A DNA stretch of 64,000 nt from Culex pipiens pallens (lineage: Eukaryota; Arthropoda; Insecta; Diptera; Culicidae): assembly GCF_016801865.2 (NCBI RefSeq), contig NC_068938.1, forward strand, positions 210,331,734 through 210,395,733, given 5' to 3'. This document shows positions 57,161 to 64,000 of the stretch, piece by piece. Position 1 is the stretch's first letter. Each line of letters opens with the position of its first letter. The translations under genes and the position numbers were made by a program. The notes under the pieces are model-generated. The model worked only from the letters and a program-made list of their open reading frames with translations, searched no databases and was not told the DNA's origin.

Positions 57161-57793
57161 AACGTCATGATTCGAAATCCGGACACTTAGTAGCATATCA
57201 TTTTCGTTATAGCTGAAAAAAAAATCATGAAATAAGTTGGAAATGAAGAAATATCATCAGGTTGTAGTATTAACAGTAAGTTTTAAGAGAATGCATGCAA
57301 AATATGTCTTTTTCTAACAATTTTTCATCAGAATTTGAAAATTAAAATGACTTGTTGTGCTTCGAATCCCGGACACTGATAAAAGCTGATTCGAAATCCG
57401 GACACTCGTTTTTAGTGAAATGTTAGTGAATGGCATTTTTTAGGTCTAAAATAAGCTGTTAACATCAAAACAATCGATATGTTATATAAAAATTTGCTAG
57501 AATTTAAGGAAATCAAAACCATAAATTTCTGCTTTGCCTTCCCGGTGTTTCGGACGCCTTTGAAATATTTCACGTGAAATGTTTCGAATTTTTGGTAATC
57601 CTATAATTTTATTTTATTTAATTGTTTTGACATTAACTACAGCGTTCAAACAAACTTTAGAAGAAAGTTGATGTTAGAATTCATCAAATAACACATTTTA
57701 GACATTCAAAATGCGAACTTATATCCAAATAATTGATAAAACAAGATGAGGTGTCCGGGTTTCGAAGCGTCCGGGAATTAGAATCATGACGTT
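57161..57793. mobile_element. 633-bp TIR element with CCGGACAC repeats
   Basis: Ends AACGTCATGATTC / GAATCATGACGTT are perfect inverse copies. The motif GATTCGAAATCCGGACACT is repeated near 57171 and 57390, with TTCGAATCCCGGACACTGA at 57361 and inverse forms GGTGTCCGGGTTTCGAAG near the right end. Non-coding. Confidence 0.8.
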
Positions 57794-57962
57794 AGTAAAC
57801 TGAGAATAAATTTTGCGGCAAATTTGCAATAAAACATATCCTTAGATCTAAACAAGCTCTTCATTATACACATTAAATGTAAACAACGTCACAAGATATA
57901 GCCAATTTTTACGCAAATCAAAGAGAGTTTGTGTGAGTTGAGAGAGTTATAACTATCATATC

Positions 57963-58045
57963 CAGAGTTTTTTTTGAAAAGGACCAATAAACTATTGTCT
58001 TTCATATGTTTATAGGACCTAATAAAAAAAAACTCTAGATATTAT
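57963..58045. mobile_element. Short palindromic MITE (TCTAGAG type)
   Basis: CCAGAGTTTTTTTTGAAAAG followed by GACC at the left, GGACCTAATAAAAAAAAACT followed by CTAGA at the right. Same family as 19976-20137. Confidence 0.75.
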
Positions 58046-59440
58046 TTTCTTGTTTTTTTTCTTTTTGTTATTTTCTAGAACGTGTGTTTGTTGTCGTTCA
58101 TTTATTATCTGTAAGGTAAGCGATTTAGATTTTAATAAAAGTACGGTCTCACTACACTTCCTTCAACTACCATCCCCATCCATTTGCGGTCAAATAATCG
58201 CATAAAGCTTTCGGTTTATTGAACGACTTTCCCCGGAATTACGACCTCAAAAACGCTCGAGAGTGCCATCATCTAACTAGAAGGTAAACACACGACCAAA
58301 TATCAAATCCCAAATCGAACAGAACCCCCTACACAGTCATGCCAGGCAAAACCATGTTCACACACAGTGCATGAAAATGGGTCTGGGTTGGCAAGCAATT
58401 TAATGAATTTATGATGCGGTCTGATGCAGGAAAATTGTTTCACTCTGCCAACCTTCATCAGCGACGAATCTATAGCTGGGGGTCGTTCCAGTATGACGTA
58501 ACAAAAGATTTTTTTACTTTACTAAATTTCAATTCAAATTTCAAATTAAATAAACGGAATTTTGATGTGTTACGTGATATCTGAACGGCCCCCTTTCTCA
58601 CTCTCTAGGAAGATATCGCTGTGAATGAGTTGGTTTTATAGATTTCTAAATTAAAATTCACGACTTGCATGCCCGGCAGTCGTTTCTGCTAAACTGTTGA
58701 TTTCAATTTTGTAATTGTTGATTCTGCTCAAGTTATTTTGTGAGTCTTTGAAAACTATAATTGTGAATTATACTTTCCAAAAATTTCAAAACGCATTTGA
58801 AATCGACAATTTTCTTCCTAGAAAACTGCAGTTCAAAATGATGCATGCATTTATTTTTAGCGGGTCCACTCATTCGGAAACCCTTCGCCCGTGATGCAGT
58901 CTCTAGTAGTAATGTGAACTTAGTTAGAATAATGGAAATTTATGCGGTGGACGCGGTGCTCCAACTTGATCTTGAGAGCAGCTTCACTGTCGACAGGGAA
59001 TGCTTGTTGAACCGTGGAAAGTAGGGTGTATCCTTTTTTTTTATTTTTGTTTTATGATTTCCAAAATGGTAATGAATAAATTCTATTTGAAATTGTTCAT
59101 TATCGATTCTTTATTTAATGAGATTTTATTGAGTAATATAATCTAAAATATTATTAGGAAATGTATATTTTTCAAAAACTATTTGTGTTACAGTGTGCAA
59201 TTCAGAGTCATTATATTCGAATTATCTTATTTATGACTTCTGAGTTATTTTGAACTTGAATATGCAATTTTGTAAACTGACTTCAAAAAATTTGTAATGT
59301 AACAGTATTGTGAAAATGTAAGCATAAACTTTTGAAAACAAAATGTAGCATCAAGAATTTAATTTTTTTTCCTTCCAGTACATTTTTTCAAAATTTCAAA
59401 CTGTCCAAAACTGTCGCAGTTTGATTTTTAAAACAAAATA
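58046..59440. other. SLC6 intron without recognised elements
   Basis: 58140-58500 and 58840-59040 look unique; the rest is AT-rich. No gene or RNA seen. Confidence 0.35.
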
Positions 59441-59544
59441 GAGCAATTCCAGCCCCAAACAGGATTTTTTAGGTACTTTTTTGTCGACCCTCTTCGATTT
59501 CAATAAAACTTTGTAGACATGTTTTCCTAAGCCATTTTTGTGTA

Positions 59545-60436
59545 CCGTAAAACTGGATGACTTTGATAGCCGGGGTGACTTTGTTAGGTTTGCGATTTTT
59601 CCGCAAAATGAAGAGTACAATTGAAATACGTACGGAATGGTTTAGAATCATATTGACCGTGGTAGAGAAGTGTTCAAAGTACCTCAAGAATAACTTTTCA
59701 AAAAATATAGAATAGTTTAAAAAGTTAGTTAACTATAGTTAAGAAAATGTTGATGAAAGTTATTATTTTAAACTTCTCAAAGTGTCATGATTTTCTCAAT
59801 GAACATGATTTTTAATCGGAAAACGGAATGCATTTTCGGATTCTTTGGACAATTTTCCACTAGGAGAAGGTTCAATAAGTTTGTAAATAATAAATAATAT
59901 GTGTTTTTGAAACATAATTCAAAAAAAATCTCCAAATTTATAGGCAATTGCAGTTTAACAAATTTTATGTAAAAACTTGTGATTTGTGATTCGAATTCAG
60001 TATAAAATCGATAATTTTGTAAACAAATCTAGTTTAACAAATTTCAGGCAAAATTCCGACTTGTTAACAATTTTACCTAAAATTATATGTATTTTGTTAA
60101 AAAGTTTATAAACTTAGTTAACTAAATAAAAACATTGATTTTTTTCTTTAAAGCTATATCAGCTACTTAAGTGATGGTACATTTAACGAACAAATAAAGT
60201 TTGAAGTTTGAACATCTTGAAAATGATTTTAACAAGAAAAACTAGACTATCAAAGTCACCCCGGAATTTAAACTAAGAATTTTTAACGTTACTATTTTTC
60301 TAAACACTATTGAAAAAACTTTTTTTTCCAAAATAGTGCATGGACTTTGTGTGGCCTACCCCAGTACAGTACCTTATCTTTTGGAAAATATTCCTAAAAC
60401 AAATTGAAATCCTATTAAAGTCACCCCGGGTTACAG
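59545..60436. mobile_element. 892-bp TIR element nested in a foldback arm
   Basis: Left CCGTAAAACTGGATGACTTT, then GATAGCCGGGGTGACTTT; the right end is the inverse of CTGTAACCCGGGGTGACTTT. Flanked by the target duplication TA (59543-59544, 60437-60438); removing the element restores TTGTGTA-CATGGAGCC, which matches the uninterrupted family sequence at 54655-54670. A relative lies at about 5560-6065. Confidence 0.85.
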
Positions 60437-60483
60437 TACATGGAGCCAGTTTCACTCGATAATAACATTCGAGAAGGGTGTAA

Positions 60484-60686
60484 AGGATGTATTAGACTAT
60501 GACAAACAAACAAACAAACTCGCACTTTTTCGTGTTAGACAGTTTGCCAAACTCACAAACAAGGCAAAATATATGCAGGTTGACGTTTCTACAAACAAAT
60601 GCAGGCAAACAAACAAAGCAGACAGAGTGCCAAACTGTCAATAAGTGTCAGTTTGTTTGTTTGTTTGCCGTAGTCTTATACGTCCT
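60484..60686. mobile_element. 203-bp MITE (AGGATGTATTAGAC ends)
   Basis: Left AGGATGTATTAGACTATGAC, right inverse AGGACGTATAAGACTACGGC; flanked by TAA on both sides (60481-60483, 60687-60689). The interior is rich in AAACAAAC/GTTTGTTT. Same family as 22109-22566. Confidence 0.85.
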
Positions 60687-60900
60687 TAAGTGCTTCAAAT
60701 ATTGTTGCATTTCGTAATTTAAATTTTGCTGTATCTCGAAGCCGTTGCATCGTATCAAAAAGTGTTAAAAGACGAACTTATAGGAAATTTGACGGGCTCT
60801 CTAAAACAAACGCTGAATTAAAAATACACGCCAATTGTATGAGATTTTTTGATTTTTAAGTTTAAAAGTCAAATTTGTAGGTGAGCCCACGATTTTTTTT

Positions 60901-63007
60901 TTTTGCAAAACACATTTATATCTGTTGACAAACGTTCGTTTGAGTGTTGTCAATAAACATATTAAGATTTTGATGTCAATTATTTTTAACATGAGAATTT
61001 TTAGGTTTATTTAAAACATTTTTAAGATTCCGTGAAATATGTTTTGGAATAATGGTCCCCGCGAAATTTGCAATTTTTGAGCGTGAAATATCACTATGCC
61101 TAAAACTTATATACAAGTCTATACTTAGGTAATCTGAATTTATTGTAGTTTTGCGTAGTTACACCCTACTGAACAAAAATACCTTCAGTGCAGCAAGTGT
61201 CAATCTGATCTAATCAATCTAACCAGCCAGCACTACCTAGTCACACAGAGCGATTCAGGCTGTTCGAATAAACGTTGAATCAATTACCTCGATGATTGAC
61301 AATGCAATGGTCAGTGCCAGTAAGTAGTGTCAACGACTAGCGCCCGCCAATTGCAGCTAATCAATGTGTAACAGATGTGAGTGTGTGCGCGAAATGTGTT
61401 ACACAAATTAGAGTGCTTAATGGAGGCAGGTGCTTGAACTGAAAAATGTTTTCTAATTCGAACTAAAAATTGTATTAAAAAAAAATAAGGATTTCAAATT
61501 TCAAAAACTACCACAAACAAAAATGCAAATTTCATTTCGAAACAACGCAAATATCGCAAAGAAGAGCAGCATAACAGGCAACAAGGTCGTTTGGAGAGTT
61601 TCCTACCCGGGGAAAAAAGGTCGCCCAGCATGGCACCAAGAACCCAAGTGGGAAAGCCCGTAATTGGCAATAATAGACCTTTAATCCCGGAGAATCTTGG
61701 TCGTTTGCGCCGGAGTCCCTGCCCGCCCGAGGACACTGCAAATTATGCAAACTAGACTAATGTGCACCGCCCATTCAGGTGGATAATTGCCAATTGATTC
61801 CGGGGACGTGTTTTGGAAAATTGATTTTCTCCCGTTTCTTTTTTTTTGCTCAGCTGTGTTTACATTTAACGATAAAATCACGTTAACACCTGAAATAATT
61901 TATGATGTTGACCCGCGAGCTGCGGTCATTAAAGCTGGCTGGTTAACCCTCGCGTGCCACACTTTAATCGATCCCTAATTGCTCACATTAAACACACTGA
62001 AATCCTAGGTCAAGTTCCGCATGGCACCCACGAGGGCTATTTTCAGGCGCTGGTGGCGCCACTGAGCTCGAAACAGCTTTATTTTTTTACTTTTCATTCA
62101 TCGCTCTCCGTACGGTTTCACCCGGTTGTCAACGGGCATGAATGGTGGTCGTGAGTGACTGTGATTCACGTCAGCTCAGTGTCACCGCAAATTCTACATG
62201 TATCTAGTAATAGTAGAGTGCAACTAACTAGCTTGGCAATGCACCATAATCACAAGACCCGTTGATATCATTGAAGTGCCCGAGCAGAAACGTTTGAGAA
62301 GTTCATAACAAAGCTTGTTATTTTTGGTTATGAAAACATGGTCAAAAACCTAACAACATTTGTTGAGTCAGTCAGTCGTTCAATCTGATTAAATTATTAT
62401 CAAGATTCACAATTTTTGTCACGTAAAACATCATTTTAACAAATTGTGTTACTTTTCACACACCCTTTGACTCGGGCCCCTCCAATTTAATCTTTGCTCT
62501 TTTGTCGATGCACTTTTGTATCACGATCCAACTTTGTGCACCAAGTGTAAACAAAGAGTGGGTGTAGTTTGGTCGCGCACTCACACTCACAAAACTGCAC
62601 CAAATTGCAACTAAAAAGTGAACTCTTCTGCCAACTTTTGCGAAATTTGCCAAAGTGTGCGAGAATCGATGCCGCCGGTTTTCAGCGCGATAAACAATAC
62701 TGTTGAAGTTATTTAGCTGCGTGTGCATGTGGCAGTTTGCACGTGTGTATTTGTTTACCAACACCCACACACTCACACGCTCAAAGTTACTGGCTGACGG
62801 CGGTTTTGCTGTTGGAAGCAGAACACATTTTGCGATTCACGTGCTGCCCAACCGTTAGGAATGGATCATGTGAAGCTCGCACTATAATCAAGTTAATGTC
62901 AGGGTGATTATATCGGGCAAGGTAGGGGTGTTCCCTCTATGCCGACATCAGCTGATCACGACGAGTTCAGTTGGAACTGTTGGAATAATAATTTGTCGGT
63001 TTTCAAG
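60901..63007. other. SLC6 intron, mostly unique-looking
   Basis: 61190-61420, 61550-62160 and 62460-62980 have balanced composition and no evident repeat structure. Open frames of 60-106 codons show no known domain. No SLC6 N-terminal exon was detected. Confidence 0.35.
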
Positions 63008-63372
63008 TACAGAACGGATTTTCTAATTCAAATGTATTCGAATTTAAAAGGTACTCAAACGTCAAAATGAGTTGTCAAATTGGGTCCTAAAGAACTATGT
63101 TAATTTTTATGTACAAAAAATAAATTGACAAGACAACATTTTTTCAATGGATCAACTATGGTCCCCTTGGAACGAACTGTCCAGTAGGACCTTTTATGTC
63201 AAGAAAGGCCGAGATGTTATTTTTTTAAATTGAATTAAAAATCAATTTTAAACCCTTCGCGGTCGTACAAAGGGTCATTGTACATTGTGAACATGAATAT
63301 CACAAATTTAAGCTTAACTTTAGAACCCAATTGTAGTTTACAGTTCTACTCGAATTAGAAAATCCGCTGTGT
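63008..63372. mobile_element. TIR element carrying copy 3 of the 3-member family
   Basis: Outer ends ACAGAACGGATTTTCTAATT and the inverse of CACAGCGGATTTTCTAATTC. Inside, 63079-63331 is the ATTGGGTCCTAAAG element also found at 3973-4305 and 7342-7680 (ACCATAGTTGATCCAT-type block at 63145-63165). Confidence 0.7.
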
Positions 63373-63599
63373 AATGTGAAAATTGTGTTGGCATCATTTG
63401 TTGCCAAATACGGTAAAAGAAAAATGTATGGGACCTTGGAAGAGCTTTTCTCTAAATATATGTTCGTTTCTAAAAAGTCAAGTCTTATATATTGAAATGG
63501 CACAAACAAAAACACAATGGACCATAATTCAAGCTAAAATTTACGTGTTTTCAACATTTTTACTTTTTAAACCGCTGTTTTTTTTAAAATATTACAAGG

Positions 63600-63860
63600 T
63601 TATGACAATGGTCATATTCGAATCCCGCGAGTTTGACATTTAGATCAAGATTCAATAAAAAAAATTAAGAGGGTTGCTCCATAATGCATTTTTGTAAGTC
63701 TTTTCAAAACTTGTTAGGCTTTCTCCACAAAAATTTTGAACGAATCAATCGGGACTTTTACACATAAAGATCAAAAAGTCTCGTGGAAGTGGCGTGCATT
63801 TTTCTTTCAGTTTATGTTTCTTAGAAGGCCCATTAAATTTCCTACTCGGAACTCCGGCAA
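63600..63860. mobile_element. Fragment of the 54548-type foldback arm
   Basis: Blocks such as GTAAGTCTTTTCAAAACTTG, TAGGCTTTCTCCACAAAAAT and AGTGGCGTGCATTTTTCTTT follow the order of the complete element's arm (54880-54990, 55740-55880) with substitutions. Confidence 0.65.
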
Positions 63861-64000
63861 CCAAATTCAACCAAACCTGGGGACAACACATAGAATAATA
63901 AGACAAACAAAACGTGTTTGTTATTGTTTACATTGCGAGCTCTTGTTTTTGTTTATTAAAGTGCGTTTTTTCGGAACGTCAAAAAGCGACGTGCGACAAA

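Larger units (their letters stand above)
59441..60900. mobile_element. One arm of the 54548-type element, split by two insertions
   Basis: GAGCAATTCCAGCCCCAAAC opens it; TGGAGCCAGTTTCACTCGAT resumes after the first insertion (59545-60436) and CGTTGCATCGTATCAAAAAG after the second (60484-60686), in the same order as in the complete element. Confidence 0.85.

Noticed and set aside
61494..61750. Minus frames of 72-80 codons as SLC6 N-terminal exons
   Set aside because: They lack the TM1 motif (WRFPY..NGGG) expected just before GGAFLIPF, and the donor phase does not fit.

Overview
This is eukaryotic nuclear DNA from an insect, most likely a culicine mosquito (Culex-like). I infer this from short GT-AG introns, AT-rich non-coding DNA, gene products closest to dipteran families, a young two-ORF jockey-type LINE and very dense palindromic (foldback/MITE) repeats. 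No database search was possible, so the genus is a guess.

Four protein-coding genes can be supported, three with complete exon models. (1) A kappaB-Ras-like small GTPase on + (843-1757, 3 exons, 218 aa). (2) Fatty acid 2-hydroxylase on - (9661-2336, 4 exons, 361 aa), convergent with the first; a distal 5' UTR exon near 19.5-19.7 kb is possible. (3) A conserved protein of unknown function on - (26115-23235, 3 exons, 306 aa) carrying two copies of a roughly 40-residue motif. (4) An orphan SLC6 (NTT4/B0AT2-like) sodium-coupled transporter on -, whose exons from the end of TM1 onward lie between 51785 and 34610; its first exons lie beyond the right edge. This gene appears to have two alternative terminal exons. 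There are two tRNA genes, tRNA-Glu(UUC) and tRNA-Val(UAC); the latter sits in an SLC6 intron.

Mobile DNA fills most of the rest. At 11457-15765 is an apparently intact 4.3-kb non-LTR retrotransposon (ORF1 with zinc knuckles, ORF2 with endonuclease and reverse transcriptase) with a perfect 13-bp target-site duplication, inserted in one arm of a 655-bp foldback element. The first 293 bases are the 5' end of a second, nearly identical copy. Further right are a hAT-type MITE, palindromes of 0.6 and 1.57 kb, and several nested insertions whose order can be read from target duplications.

The SLC6 intron before the last coding exon holds a ~2.6-kb array of a 9-bp unit (TTTTTGTCA and variants) that is stop-free over long stretches, giving large spurious reading frames, and ends with a 243-bp higher-order duplication. 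I found no new multi-gene system. The most unusual items are the alternative SLC6 tails, the 9-bp array and the nested foldback architecture.
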